From assembly GCA_013298125.1 (NCBI GenBank), contig JAAFJP010000022.1:1-64000 (forward strand): a stretch of DNA of 64,000 nucleotides, written 5' to 3'. Numbering within the stretch: the stretch's first letter is position 1; every line of letters begins with the position of its first letter. The position numbers and the translations under genes were made by a program. Below, in pieces: positions 50,601-59,183 of the stretch. The DNA is from Cytophagales bacterium (lineage in GTDB: Bacteria > Bacteroidota > Bacteroidia > Cytophagales > Spirosomataceae). The notes below the pieces were generated by a model. The model worked only from the letters and a program-made list of their open reading frames with translations, searched no databases and had not been told where the DNA came from.

Positions 50601-52945
50601 GCTGAAATCGTAACACTAAATGGCGAACCTGCAACGTCAGTAGGCGTTCCTGAGATTTCTCCTGTGCTTGTGTTGATGCTCAAACCAGTTGGAAGACCAG
50701 TGGCATTGAAACTCGTTGGAGAATTGGTCGCTGTGATAAAATAACTGGTTGAAGCAACACCATAAGTAGCCGATGCAGTCAAAGGACTATTTATGTTTGG
50801 AGTTGGTAAATTAGTAATATCAGCCGTAAGTCCAGTTGGCTGTGAAACGGTATAATTTCCTGATATTGAACCTGTTAAACTGTATCCTGTTACGGTGATT
50901 GCAATGCCATTTCCAACACTTGATTGAGCAAAAGTTGCCGTTGGTGTTCCTGCCAAAGTTACATTTGGTTCATCTCCAACTACAATTCCATTGAGTATTG
51001 CCGTACCTGATAAAGTCGCCGTAGTAGTTCCATCAAAAACTTTATTATTGGCAGATAAACCCGTAATTGTTAAAGGTTTAGCAGTAATATCAGCCGTTAA
51101 TCCTGTTGGTTGGGTCAAAGAATAATTCCCAGCATCAATACCAGTAATCGTAGAGGTTGAAGTAACAGGCAAAGCCGTTCCAACGCCCACTTGTGAGAAA
51201 GTTCCTGATAAATTTAAGGTTACTGTTTCAGAACCAATTACTCCTGACAATGTACCAGTTATCGTGGCTGAGTTATTTCCATCATAAATTTTATTACTCG
51301 TAGCCGCACTCGAAATCGTGAGGATGGCAGGTGTAATATTTGCTGAAAGGGTTGGTTGTGAAAGTGTATAATTTGTCGAAGGGGCAGTATAACCCGTTAC
51401 TGAAACGGGTTTTACATTGCCAACTGTGGCTGTCGCAAAACTGGCAGTAGCTGTTCCAGAAACAGAAAAAATTTCCCCATTTTCTAAACCATTATAGGCA
51501 GGAGTGCCTGAAAATGAGGCAGTTGTATTGCCATCATAGGTTTTATTATCAGCTGTTAATCCAGTAATAGTCAGTTCTTTGGGAGAAATGGTACTTGAAA
51601 CGGTTGGGACATTTACAGAAGATGCACCCGTACTTGACAACACAATATTTCCACTATATGGCGATCCCGCAACTGTTGCATCAGCTTTTAAACGTACATA
51701 AATTATTGTACTTGCCACAGAACCAGCGGTTTGTGTTAAAGTTTGGGTTGCAGCATATCCACTCGTTCCGCCTACTGTTTTAGAAATTTCGTAAGCAGTT
51801 GGTGGTGTTATTATAATATCATTTGTCAAATTTGAGCCTGAGACTGTGAAATTTGTAGGTATTGCTGAGGCTGTTCCGTAGGTGGTGTTTACAGAATTAA
51901 GTGTTCCAGACTTTGTAATTGAAGGAGGTATTACTGGATTTGAGGGAGCAAAAGTTAGTCCTCTCAATGCAGTATTAGTTGGAGCTGTAAATAAAGTTGT
52001 TGCAGTAGATGAGGCTCCTGTATCGGTATATCTTATCAGTTTATTATCCGTTGTAGTGGCATAAACAATTGGATTTGTTCCACTAAAATCAACGGCAAGT
52101 CCTCTTGCTCCAATAGTCGCTCCTGAATTTAAAGTATAGGCAAATGTCCAAGAACTTCCGTTAAAATTCCACCTTTGTACGCCTCCCGCCGATGCACTCG
52201 CTCTATCGTCCGCAATGTAAGCTATTGTTCCAGAAGGGTTAATCGCAAACGAATAAGGTGAAGAGCCTGTACCAGTTCCAATCAATAAACTTGGGGTGCT
52301 TGATGCAGTTGGTGTTCCTGTAAAACCATAAACTCCAATTGTTCCAGAACCTGTTGAATAATAAAGATTTCCGTTAAAAATATTAACAACTCTTGTATTT
52401 GCAGTTGTGGTTTGAATAGCCCCTGCCGTTGCAGTTGTCCCAAAGTAGTACGTTCCAGAGTTTCCCCCAGCACCCCAATAATCGGTATTATTCCCCTTCA
52501 CAGCTGAACGAAAATTATTCGCACTAAATACGCTGTTGGTGGTTGCAACCCTAACAACAGTACCAGAAGCGTCAACTGAGTTAATGACTCGATTTGTTGA
52601 AGCTGATGTTGAAGAAGTAACACTCGCTGTCCCACTTGCAGCATCATAACACGCAATAGTAATAAACTTTCCGTCTTGCGAGAGTGTCATTTGTCCATCT
52701 GATCCAGCTGAACCACTTATTGTTAATCTATTTGACCCAGTGGTTGGCACATTAACAATAATACCTGCCGTACCCGTATTGGTAAATTCTTTTAAAAAAA
52801 TAGGGGTTGCCGCATTTGAAAGAACTGCCGTCCCATCACCTACTTGTAAAACGACTAATCTCCCTTGTGTGAATTGGGCATTTACGTTTGTGCCGACACT
52901 GAAAAACAAAAAAAATAAAAGTCCAATCCAGTAATTCTTTTTCAT
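47606..52945 (-). CDS. Giant secreted YDG-repeat protein
   Basis: The product is 1,779 residues with a signal peptide ending NVNAQ. Residues about 25-340 look like a beta-propeller-type domain. They are followed by MBG/YDG-type repeats: at least seven units with NKxYDGN or variants (KTYDGN, KIYDGN, KVFDGT, KVYDRT, KVYDGNS, KVYDGNT, KPFDGN), each ending in '...LTQPTGLTANIT'. An Ig-like unit (GLPTGLSINTSTGEISGTP) lies in between. Then come a DUF-like propeller region (about 1,230-1,560) and a final domain SITTGNWESTSTWDLGRVPQAGDLVIIDQNHEVTLNG. No type IX sorting tail is visible at the end (SSIASILNTGL), which is odd for such a protein. Likely an adhesin. Confidence 0.85.
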   Translation of the reverse strand: MKKNYWIGLLFFLFFSVGTNVNAQFTQGRLVVLQVGDGTAVLSNAATPIFLKEFTNTGTAGIIVNVPTTGSNRLTISGSAGSDGQMTLSQDGKFITIACYDAASGTASVTSSTSASTNRVINSVDASGTVVRVATTNSVFSANNFRSAVKGNNTDYWGAGGNSGTYYFGTTATAGAIQTTTANTRVVNIFNGNLYYSTGSGTIGVYGFTGTPTASSTPSLLIGTGTGSSPYSFAINPSGTIAYIADDRASASAGGVQRWNFNGSSWTFAYTLNSGATIGARGLAVDFSGTNPIVYATTTDNKLIRYTDTGASSTATTLFTAPTNTALRGLTFAPSNPVIPPSITKSGTLNSVNTTYGTASAIPTNFTVSGSNLTNDIIITPPTAYEISKTVGGTSGYAATQTLTQTAGSVASTIIYVRLKADATVAGSPYSGNIVLSSTGASSVNVPTVSSTISPKELTITGLTADNKTYDGNTTASFSGTPAYNGLENGEIFSVSGTATASFATATVGNVKPVSVTGYTAPSTNYTLSQPTLSANITPAILTISSAATSNKIYDGNNSATITGTLSGVIGSETVTLNLSGTFSQVGVGTALPVTSTSTITGIDAGNYSLTQPTGLTADITAKPLTITGLSANNKVFDGTTTATLSGTAILNGIVVGDEPNVTLAGTPTATFAQSSVGNGIAITVTGYSLTGSISGNYTVSQPTGLTADITNLPTPNINSPLTASATYGVASTSYFITATNSPTSFNATGLPTGLSINTSTGEISGTPTDVAGSPFSVTISATNLGGTGTATLVYTVSPKALTITSPSVPNKVYDRTNVAIITGTLSGIVGIDVVTLNGTGTFSQSTVGSGLAVTSTSTLSGADASKYTLTQPTGLTGTIVIKPLTVSGASVSSKVYDGNSTATLTGATLNGILSPDVVTLTGGAIFTTVDVGNNISINTSSLTLGGADAGNYIALPIIGLTGNITPKQLTISGLSVSNKVYDGNTNATLTGTATLNGIIGTDDVSISGTATATFNNKNLGISKPMTVSGYALTGTKSGNYTFSQPTGLTANITPLALTVTNPIAQNKPFDGNTNATITGTLSGVISPDVVTFIGTGTFASSAVGNGIAVTSISTLGGADAGNYTLTQPTGLTANITGPPTIIVDVATTTNYLDGGILTSPTSPYSISGVINDPTDPAKTLGIDFTINDANVPVANLTVTATSSNLSVVPNANLNLTGSGASRNLKITSIAEGFSTITVTVNNGSSTASYSINYASSLASTNVSTTRFHTGTADASTAQMIDNNLMLVGDDENQALRMYDRNNSGLPVNSFNFTTSLGLTDISGGNPREVDIEASAKVGNRIYWMGSHSNSSGGGNRPNRSRFFATDITGTGNATTLSYIGRYDNLKSDLLAWDANNGHGLGANFLGLTASAATGKAPEIADGSGFNIEGFEIAPNNTTAYICFRAPLQTTSTRTKALIIPLTNFANLVSGNPTSTTATFGTPIQLDLGGRAIREIKKNAAGEYLIIAGPNDGATGIAPKDFRFYTWTGNPTDSPILRSANLTALNSNGSFESIVDLPSPLLSTSNLQVLVDNGDAIFYGNGIIAKDLPQNNHKKFRSETINLGTESLLIGSISGTSFCENASISIPFTTTETFNTGNVFTAQLSNSTGSFANPVSIGTLTGTSAGTIVGTIPTVTATGSGYRIRVVSSNLAIVSKDNGVNLTINNCTPLATIKSITTGNWESTSTWDLGRVPQAGDLVIIDQNHEVTLNGTGTAKRIEYQGTGKLKLSSIASILNTGL

Positions 52946-52975
52946 GGTATGTATAGTTTGTTAATTATGTTAGTG

Positions 52976-52983
52976 CAAACTTA
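52976..52983 (-). promoter_or_regulatory. Putative -7 element (TAAGTTTG) of the YDG-repeat gene
   Basis: Perfect TAnnTTTG on the minus strand, 30 bp before the ATG at 52945. On the plus strand TAGTTTTG (53134-53141) could serve the nuclease gene. The 282-bp gap 52946-53227 has nothing else recognisable. Confidence 0.4.
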
Positions 52984-53227
52984 TACATTAGTTTCTTCCA
53001 TTATTTCTGTGTAAATTCAACTTAATAATAAATTAACAATTAGTTAATTTTCAAAGACTTAGACCACTGACACTCCGCAAATTTCTTCACACAATGTTAA
53101 TCATACATTAACACCCTTTCTTCCCCTAAGACATAGTTTTGCTTGTTAATTCCAAGCTCAGAAAATCCACTATTTGCCCCCTAAAAATTATTCATTCCAA
53201 ATTTTTTCATCAATAATTTTTCTGATT

Positions 53228-55600
53228 ATGTCAAAACTTTTTACGCACACCCAAATCGTCCATTTTGCTAAAATCAATAAGTCGATTTACGCTCTTTTTC
53301 TCTTACTGATTTGTCATTTTTCAAGTATTGGACAAACTTATTTCAATATGTTCACTGGCAATTATTCTGAGACTTTTACTGGATGGACATCGCCAGCTAC
53401 CAATTCTTGGTCTTCGGTTGCCATTAGTTCTGGAACAATTCCTTTGGCAACTTCTGTTACCACAAATTCAACCGCTTTTGCTACAAGTACAACTACTGGC
53501 GGAATTCACAACGGAAGTACTAATATTCAGTTTTTATCAACTGGTACAGGCGATAACACAAGTTCAGTTGCCTTAGATTTAAACTTGAACTATACTGGAA
53601 GAAATGCAGGTAATTTGAGCTTTGATGCGGCACAGGTATCAAATCAATCTGGTAGTAATCGCTTAGGAACTTTGAGGGTTTTTTATTCAATTAACGGAAC
53701 AACTTGGGCGGAATTGACAACTACGGATTTACCTTTTGTAGCTACTAATAACGTAGCAAAATCAGCCTCCATTAATGTTGTTTTACCATCCGTAATTAAC
53801 AACCAACCCACCGTAAAACTCCGTTTTTATTATCACAATGGTGGTACGCCCGCAGGAACAACGGGTAGCCGACCCAAAATTTCAATTGATAATGTACTCG
53901 TAACTTCGGTCAGCTCAGGTCCTAATGTTTCGGTAAATCCTACCTCAATCAGTAATTTGAACTATTTTACTGGAAATGGACCTTCAACAGCAAGTAGTTA
54001 TACCTTGACAGGTTCATCTTTAACTGGCGATATTACTGTAACTGCCCCAGCAAATTTTGAGATTTCAAGTACCTCAAACTCAACAGGTTTTGGTAGTTCG
54101 CTTTTGATTTCACCATCTTCTGGTTCAATCAATACACCCATTTATGTTCGACTAATTGCTGGACTTTCTCAGAATACTTACACAGGTAGCATCACACACA
54201 CAGGAGGGGGTATTACGATCAATCCAACGGTTGGTTTATCGGGTACGGTTACGGATATTGTTTTACCTACCAAACTGGCAATAACTACCATAAATCCTGC
54301 CTCACCGACTTTAAACGCTCCTTTTTCCATTACAGTTAGGTCACAGGATAATGCTTCTAATCTTCAAAATGTAGCCTCAGCTACTTCATTTTCAATCAGT
54401 TTGAATACGGGAACGGGAGTTTTGGGAGGAACATTAACAGGTACAATTCCTGCGGGTGCAAATAGTATTACCGTCAGCGGATTGACTTATAACAAAGAAG
54501 AAAATGGTGTGATTTTAACCGCCACCAGAACTTCTGGGGATGTTTTGACGGCTGGGAATAGTACCGCTTTCAATGTTTTGGATAACAGCCCAACCATCAT
54601 CAGGTCTGTAACTTCTGGAAATTGGAACGTTACCACAAGTTGGAGTTGCAATTGCGTTCCTCTATTATCGGATACGGTCAAAATCAAAGCGAACCACACG
54701 ATTAACGTTACTGCCTCTCCAAATGACCAAGGTGCGGCAAAAATTATTCTCGAAAATGGAGCAACGCTAAATATTCAGACTGGAAATTTCAAAATGGGAT
54801 TTCCGAATATTGTTCCACCTTCTTCAAATATCAATTTAGCCATGGGGAATCCTTCGGGAGCTACTACCAATACCGCCTTCCCTGATAATTATTTGATGGA
54901 TAAACCCAATTATGTGTTGAGTTATAATCGGTCGAGAGGGACTTCCAATTGGGTGAGTTGGTATTTGAACAGTGCTTCATTAGGTTCTGCCACTCGTCAA
55001 GATGATTTTCGTGCGGACAATACTTTACCAAGTGGATGGTATCAGGTGAATCAAAGTGACTACCAATTCAGTATCAATGGTTTTGACCGTGGACATATGA
55101 CACCCTCGGGAGATAGGACAAGTTCTGCCTTAGTTAATTCTTCAACTTTTTTAATGACTAATATGATTCCACAAGCACCTGACAATAATCAAGGTCCTTG
55201 GAACGATTTAGAGGTTTATCTAAGAGGTCAACTTAATGCAAACGGTGGGCAAGAAATTTACATAATCTCAGGGTCTTATGGTGTTGGAGGGATAGGGTCA
55301 GTTCAAACTGGTGTTGTAATAAACACAATTGCCAATGGAAATGTAACTGTGCCAGCCCAAACATATAAAATTGCCGTTATTTTGTCAAATGGTACTGATG
55401 ATGTCAATAGAGTAACAACAACCACGAGAGTAATCGCCATCATCATGCCCAATGTACAAGGAATCAGAAATAATGATTGGAGAATTTACCGCACTTCGGT
55501 CGATGCCATTGAAGCGGCAACAGGTTATAATTTTTTGTCGAATGTGCCTGTGGCCATTCAAAATGTGATTGAGGCGAGTGTTGATAATGTTTCTAATTAG
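53228..55600 (+). CDS. Secreted DNA/RNA non-specific endonuclease (NUC family) with Ig-like domains
   Basis: The start ATG 53228 is chosen; the open frame runs to a TTG at 53174. An internal signal peptide ends SIGQ after about 36 residues. The product is about 790 residues. The N-terminal part has a beta-sandwich (SWSSVAISSG...) and Ig-like repeats, then the 'SVTSGNWNVTTSWSCNCVPLLSDTVKIKANHTINV' domain shared with the divergent YDG protein. The nuclease domain (about 560-780) has the DRGH active site (GFDRGHMTPSGDRT), the Mg-binding Asn region MTNMIPQAPDNNQGPWNDLE, and IYIISGSYG. It degrades extracellular nucleic acid, for food or defence (inference). Confidence 0.9.
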   Translation: MSKLFTHTQIVHFAKINKSIYALFLLLICHFSSIGQTYFNMFTGNYSETFTGWTSPATNSWSSVAISSGTIPLATSVTTNSTAFATSTTTGGIHNGSTNIQFLSTGTGDNTSSVALDLNLNYTGRNAGNLSFDAAQVSNQSGSNRLGTLRVFYSINGTTWAELTTTDLPFVATNNVAKSASINVVLPSVINNQPTVKLRFYYHNGGTPAGTTGSRPKISIDNVLVTSVSSGPNVSVNPTSISNLNYFTGNGPSTASSYTLTGSSLTGDITVTAPANFEISSTSNSTGFGSSLLISPSSGSINTPIYVRLIAGLSQNTYTGSITHTGGGITINPTVGLSGTVTDIVLPTKLAITTINPASPTLNAPFSITVRSQDNASNLQNVASATSFSISLNTGTGVLGGTLTGTIPAGANSITVSGLTYNKEENGVILTATRTSGDVLTAGNSTAFNVLDNSPTIIRSVTSGNWNVTTSWSCNCVPLLSDTVKIKANHTINVTASPNDQGAAKIILENGATLNIQTGNFKMGFPNIVPPSSNINLAMGNPSGATTNTAFPDNYLMDKPNYVLSYNRSRGTSNWVSWYLNSASLGSATRQDDFRADNTLPSGWYQVNQSDYQFSINGFDRGHMTPSGDRTSSALVNSSTFLMTNMIPQAPDNNQGPWNDLEVYLRGQLNANGGQEIYIISGSYGVGGIGSVQTGVVINTIANGNVTVPAQTYKIAVILSNGTDDVNRVTTTTRVIAIIMPNVQGIRNNDWRIYRTSVDAIEAATGYNFLSNVPVAIQNVIEASVDNVSN

Positions 55601-55612
55601 GAATGTAGTTAA

Positions 55613-55645
55613 ACGGAAGTCGTCTTTTTGAACAGCGACTTCCGT
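55613..55645. terminator. Hairpin between the convergent nuclease and NmrA-like genes
   Basis: 10-bp stem (ACGGAAGTCG / CGACTTCCGT), 13-base loop with internal T run; no long T tail. Confidence 0.6.
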
Positions 55646-55658
55646 GTATTATTTGTTG

Positions 55659-56552
55659 TTAAGAATGTGCAAAAGCCCCCGCAAATTGTTGAACAAAATC
55701 ATTTAATTTTATCTTGCCAATAATTACTTTCCCTTCATTTTTCCAATAATCAGCCTCTATTTCTTTACTCGCAATGGCGGCTCCCATAGTGGTATATCCC
55801 TCTGCAAGCGTATGAGAAAGACCCGCTTGCAATGCTCCGTTCAATGATTGTTCATCAGTAAACTGAACCCACGATAATTCAGGTTTTCCAATGCTTTTCC
55901 CAATGGCAGATGTGACTTCTCCGAGCGTTTTTACATCGCTCGAAATATACAAAATCTCTTTGCCATTAAATTTATCATTCAATAAATAGTCACTCGCAAT
56001 ATCGGCAATATCGGAAGTATCAGTCAAAACTAAATTATGGTCAGCAGGCATATTACTACCCATAATTCCCATGTTTTTGATGAGCGGAATCATACTGAAA
56101 AAGTTGTAATAAAAATAACTTGGGCGTAAGTAAACCGCCTGAATATCAGAGAGTTCGTTAAGTTTTGATTCCAAATATGCCAAGCCGTCAATAGGTCCTG
56201 CACCTCTGCCCATGTGGGCTCCAACGCTACTCAAAACTACCACTTTTTTGAGTTGATTTGCTTGAATGGCAGATATAAAATTGTTCGCAACCTCTTGCTG
56301 GTATGTAAACCATTCTTTTACATCCCATTTCGGAGGAATCATCAAATAGATTGCATCCGCCCCTGTAAAAGCCGAGGTTAAAAAAGCTACATCTTCAACT
56401 GAACCCACGAGAGCTTTTGCCCCTAATTGTTCGATGGCTTCGATATTATTTGATTTGGAGGTTATGATTGAAACTTCATGTCCTGCATTGATTAATTGTT
56501 GGGCGATTGGTTTACTGATGTTGCCAATTGAGCCAGTTAGTACATATTTCAT
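55659..56552 (-). CDS. NmrA-like NAD(P)H-binding protein
   Basis: The product is 297 residues. The Rossmann start VLTGSIGNISKPIAQQLINAGHEV (a GxxGxxx variant), ALVGSVEDVAFLTSAFTGADAIYLMIPP and VVVLSSVGAHMGRGAGP match atypical short-chain dehydrogenases of the NmrA/QOR2 kind. These bind NAD(P)H and act as quinone or aldehyde reductases or as redox sensors. It is divergent from an HxlR regulator, a common arrangement for electrophile or aldehyde defence genes (established for the families; specific inducer unknown). A TACCTTTG box (56585-56578) lies 25 bp ahead of its start. Confidence 0.88.
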   Translation of the reverse strand: MKYVLTGSIGNISKPIAQQLINAGHEVSIITSKSNNIEAIEQLGAKALVGSVEDVAFLTSAFTGADAIYLMIPPKWDVKEWFTYQQEVANNFISAIQANQLKKVVVLSSVGAHMGRGAGPIDGLAYLESKLNELSDIQAVYLRPSYFYYNFFSMIPLIKNMGIMGSNMPADHNLVLTDTSDIADIASDYLLNDKFNGKEILYISSDVKTLGEVTSAIGKSIGKPELSWVQFTDEQSLNGALQAGLSHTLAEGYTTMGAAIASKEIEADYWKNEGKVIIGKIKLNDFVQQFAGAFAHS

Positions 56553-56560
56553 TTTCTTAT

Positions 56561-56591
56561 TTGTTTAATTAATGACACAAAGGTATATTTG
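56561..56591 (+). promoter_or_regulatory. Bacteroidota promoter of the HxlR gene (TTG-N20-TATATTTG)
   Basis: TTG (56561-56563), a 20-bp spacer and TATATTTG (56584-56591) fit the consensus fully. The -7 box overlaps the minus-strand TACCTTTG (56585-56578) of the divergent NmrA-like gene. A GTACT-N12-AGTAC inverted repeat (56591-56612) right behind it could be the HxlR operator. Confidence 0.7.
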
Positions 56592-56624
56592 TACTTTCAA
56601 TAAAATTAGTACCTACCTAAAAGT

Positions 56625-56987
56625 ATGTATAAAATGAAGGCAATAAAAGAAAATTCAACTAATCAGTTCAATAAACAAACAGTCATCAATAAATGCCCTG
56701 TTTCGCATACGCTTGGTAAAATTGGAGGGCGATGGAAACCTTTAATACTTTGGAGTTTAAGTAATGCAGAGAAAATGCGATACAGCGAAATTAAACGTTC
56801 AATCCCTGCCATTTCTGAAAAAATGTTGATTCAACATCTTAAAGAATTGGAGCAAGACAGTTTAATTATTCGTAAGTCTCTACCCGTTGTGCCGCCTTTT
56901 GTAGAATATTGGCTTAGTGATAGCGGGAAAGAAATGGAACCAATCTTGATAGCTATGGCGGACTGGGGATTGAAATATGTAGAGTAA
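56625..56987 (+). CDS. HxlR-family transcriptional regulator
   Basis: The product is 120 residues; an alternative ATG at 56634 would shorten it by three. It has the HxlR signature: CPVSHTLGKIGGRWKPLILWSLSNAEKMRYSEIKRSIPAISEKMLIQHLKELEQDSLIIRK, with the N-terminal Cys (residue 25) that in HodR/QorR-type members senses quinones or aldehydes. The winged helix takes up most of the protein. It is divergent from the NmrA-like gene and most likely controls it and itself. Confidence 0.92.
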   Translation: MYKMKAIKENSTNQFNKQTVINKCPVSHTLGKIGGRWKPLILWSLSNAEKMRYSEIKRSIPAISEKMLIQHLKELEQDSLIIRKSLPVVPPFVEYWLSDSGKEMEPILIAMADWGLKYVE

Positions 56988-57025
56988 GTAAAACTACATA
57001 TGTAACAGCTACGATTTTTTGTGAG

Positions 57026-58306
57026 TTAATCTGTAACTATTTTTCGGATTGGATTCAATTTCCAATTAAAATAAAAGAAAGAAACCGTAATCGAAACAAT
57101 ACAAAACAAGGGTAAAATCTGTGATAAATCCATCAGGAAGCTCAACCATGAGGTTTTATGCGTTCCAAAATTTTGATAAATCAAGATAAAAACCGTTGCC
57201 AAATACCCACTAAAATCAGCCAAATAAAAGAGAAATCCGACGTTTCCTTTTTCTTTCAAAACTGCCAACAATCTGTCAAATAACATTCCATTGTAAGGCA
57301 CATAAGCCATGTAAATTCCGATGCCCATAATTACTGACCAAACGAGTGAATTTATGTGATGATTTTGAAAGGAAATCGTTGATGCCAATATCAAAAAACA
57401 TCCTGAAAAAATCATCAAATGGTTCAACCAAAAGGCATTTTTATGGTCTTTTACGAAGTACATCAAGGCAGTCAAAATACAAATTGCCAAGCCTATGATT
57501 GATTCTGTTTTGCTAAAAATTGAGGCATCGGTAATTCCCAATTCTTTCCATATTTCTACGCCAAAATTATCTCTAATATCTCTTAAAATAGTCATCAATA
57601 AATACACTAAAATCAAAGCAATTAGTCCAAAACCATACCTGTCTAAAAACCCTTTTCGAGCCTTGAAATCCATCGGTAAACGTACTGTACGCTCTTTTTG
57701 GTCGGTTTCAGTAGGATTTGGGGCGAGTGTTAATCCATAAACTGAAAGCAATAAAAGTGGAAAGAAAATCAGTCCCGACCAAAAGGGCATCCAGTATTCA
57801 TTAATGCCCAAATTGATTAAAGTTTTACCGATAGATTTTACAATGCCTGATGAAATAATAAAGCTAATTGCCAAACCAGCACCCAAGATTTCGGTAATTT
57901 GTCGTCCTTCCAAATAACTGAAAACTAAACCATAGACCATCCCCAAACCTAAACCATTGAAATACAAAAAGACACAATTGTATGGAGGCGGAACGATGGC
58001 AAAAAACAATAAATTGATAGCTGAAAAAGTAATCATCCACAGAATGTATTTGGCTCTTTTATTGGGCAAAACTTCGGACACTATCTTGATTCCCAAGCCC
58101 TTAGCGGTTGCGTAACCTAATACCTGAGCAATGACCAAGATGATTTTGTAATCAATTCCCCACAACAAAATATCATGGAAATCTCCCGCCGTGAAAGGCT
58201 TGCGAAAAGCATACATACAGAAGTACGTGCTGAAACCCGCAAGCCCCAAATAGAAGCTCAAAAACTGCTGAGATTGTGCTTGTAAAATTTGTCTAAAATT
58301 TGCCAT
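57026..58306 (-). CDS. DUF5690 family, MFS-like membrane protein
   Basis: The start ATG 58306 (MANFRQILQAQSQQF) is preferred; the frame goes on to a GTG at 58324. The product is about 426 residues with some 11-12 hydrophobic spans. The segment STYFCMYAFRKPFTAGDF resembles the first loop of glycerol-3-phosphate/sugar-phosphate transporters of the MFS, and GLGLGMVYGLVFSYLEGRQITE is a family marker. It is divergent from the phosphonate genes at 58434-60949. Import of a phosphonate or a related organophosphate is a reasonable guess (inference). Confidence 0.78.
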   Translation of the reverse strand: MANFRQILQAQSQQFLSFYLGLAGFSTYFCMYAFRKPFTAGDFHDILLWGIDYKIILVIAQVLGYATAKGLGIKIVSEVLPNKRAKYILWMITFSAINLLFFAIVPPPYNCVFLYFNGLGLGMVYGLVFSYLEGRQITEILGAGLAISFIISSGIVKSIGKTLINLGINEYWMPFWSGLIFFPLLLLSVYGLTLAPNPTETDQKERTVRLPMDFKARKGFLDRYGFGLIALILVYLLMTILRDIRDNFGVEIWKELGITDASIFSKTESIIGLAICILTALMYFVKDHKNAFWLNHLMIFSGCFLILASTISFQNHHINSLVWSVIMGIGIYMAYVPYNGMLFDRLLAVLKEKGNVGFLFYLADFSGYLATVFILIYQNFGTHKTSWLSFLMDLSQILPLFCIVSITVSFFYFNWKLNPIRKIVTD

Positions 58307-58407
58307 GACTAAAATTTTTGACACAATTATACTTACAAAAACCTCTAATAATCAGGACTTTACAAAGGCTTAATCATTATTTAACATGTGGATAAAATGA
58401 GTCGTTT

Positions 58408-58415
58408 TACCTTTG
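58408..58415 (+). promoter_or_regulatory. Putative -7 element (TACCTTTG) of the phosphonate operon
   Basis: Perfect TAnnTTTG, 18 bp before the ATG at 58434. No TTG at -33. Confidence 0.5.
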
Positions 58416-58433
58416 TACTAAACAATTTAAGCT

Positions 58434-59183
58434 ATGATACAACCCATCGAATTAGTCGTTTTTGATATGGCAGGAACAACTGTTCAAGACCGCCATGAGG
58501 TAGAAATGTGTTTCTTGGAAGCGGCATCACACACAGGTTTGAGTGTTACGCCCGAACGAGTTTTAGCCCTTCAAGGATATTCTAAAATCTACGTTTTTGA
58601 ATTACTCTGGAAAGAGATGATTGGAGAGAAACATCCTGATTTACAGGAGTTTGTAAATAATTCTTATGAAATTTTTTGCAGTATTTTAGAGCATCATTAC
58701 AATACAAGTAATATTTTTCCAACGGATGGATGTTTAGAGATATTCAATTTTTTAAAAGAAAGAGAAATTAAAATTGCCCTTACCACAGGTTTTTACCGAA
58801 AAGTAACCAATATCATTTTGGGTAAATTAGGTTGGCTCAATGGGCTTGATAGTCGTTACGTTGGGAATAAAAATACCACCATCCAAGCCTCCATTGCCTC
58901 AGACGAAGTGTTGAAAGGTCGCCCTGAACCTCAAATGATTCACAGAGCAATGTCTTTGCTTGGTGTGCATGATAGCATGAAAGTTATCAATATCGGAGAT
59001 ACACCTTCCGACCTAAAATCGGGCATTCGGGCGGGCGTAAGAATGTCTTTGGGGGTAACGAATGGCACACATACACGCCAACAATTAAGCGTTCATCGAA
59101 ATGATGGATTTTTGAGTAAAGTATCTGATTTAAAGCAATTTATCAAAAATATTGACCACTCACTTGTCTATGAAAAAGTATGA
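58434..59183 (+). CDS. Phosphonatase-like HAD hydrolase (PhnX-like)
   Basis: The product is 249 residues. HAD motif I is FDMAGTTVQD (nucleophile D11; the AGTT reading is typical for phosphonatases), motif II/III regions are ALTTGF and the Lys of RKV, followed by GRPEPQMI, and motif IV is INIGDTPSDLKSG. The cap has GYSK with K51 near the position of the Schiff-base Lys of PhnX, but I cannot be sure of the alignment. PhnX splits phosphonoacetaldehyde into acetaldehyde and phosphate; this group (TIGR03351-like) may use related substrates. First gene of the operon; overlaps the FAD oxidoreductase gene by 14 bp. Confidence 0.85.
   Translation: MIQPIELVVFDMAGTTVQDRHEVEMCFLEAASHTGLSVTPERVLALQGYSKIYVFELLWKEMIGEKHPDLQEFVNNSYEIFCSILEHHYNTSNIFPTDGCLEIFNFLKEREIKIALTTGFYRKVTNIILGKLGWLNGLDSRYVGNKNTTIQASIASDEVLKGRPEPQMIHRAMSLLGVHDSMKVINIGDTPSDLKSGIRAGVRMSLGVTNGTHTRQQLSVHRNDGFLSKVSDLKQFIKNIDHSLVYEKV

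Noticed and set aside
47606-52945. Type IX sorting domain on the YDG protein
   Set aside because: The C-terminus lacks the YPNP and GxYxx patterns seen in the product at 11788-12774.
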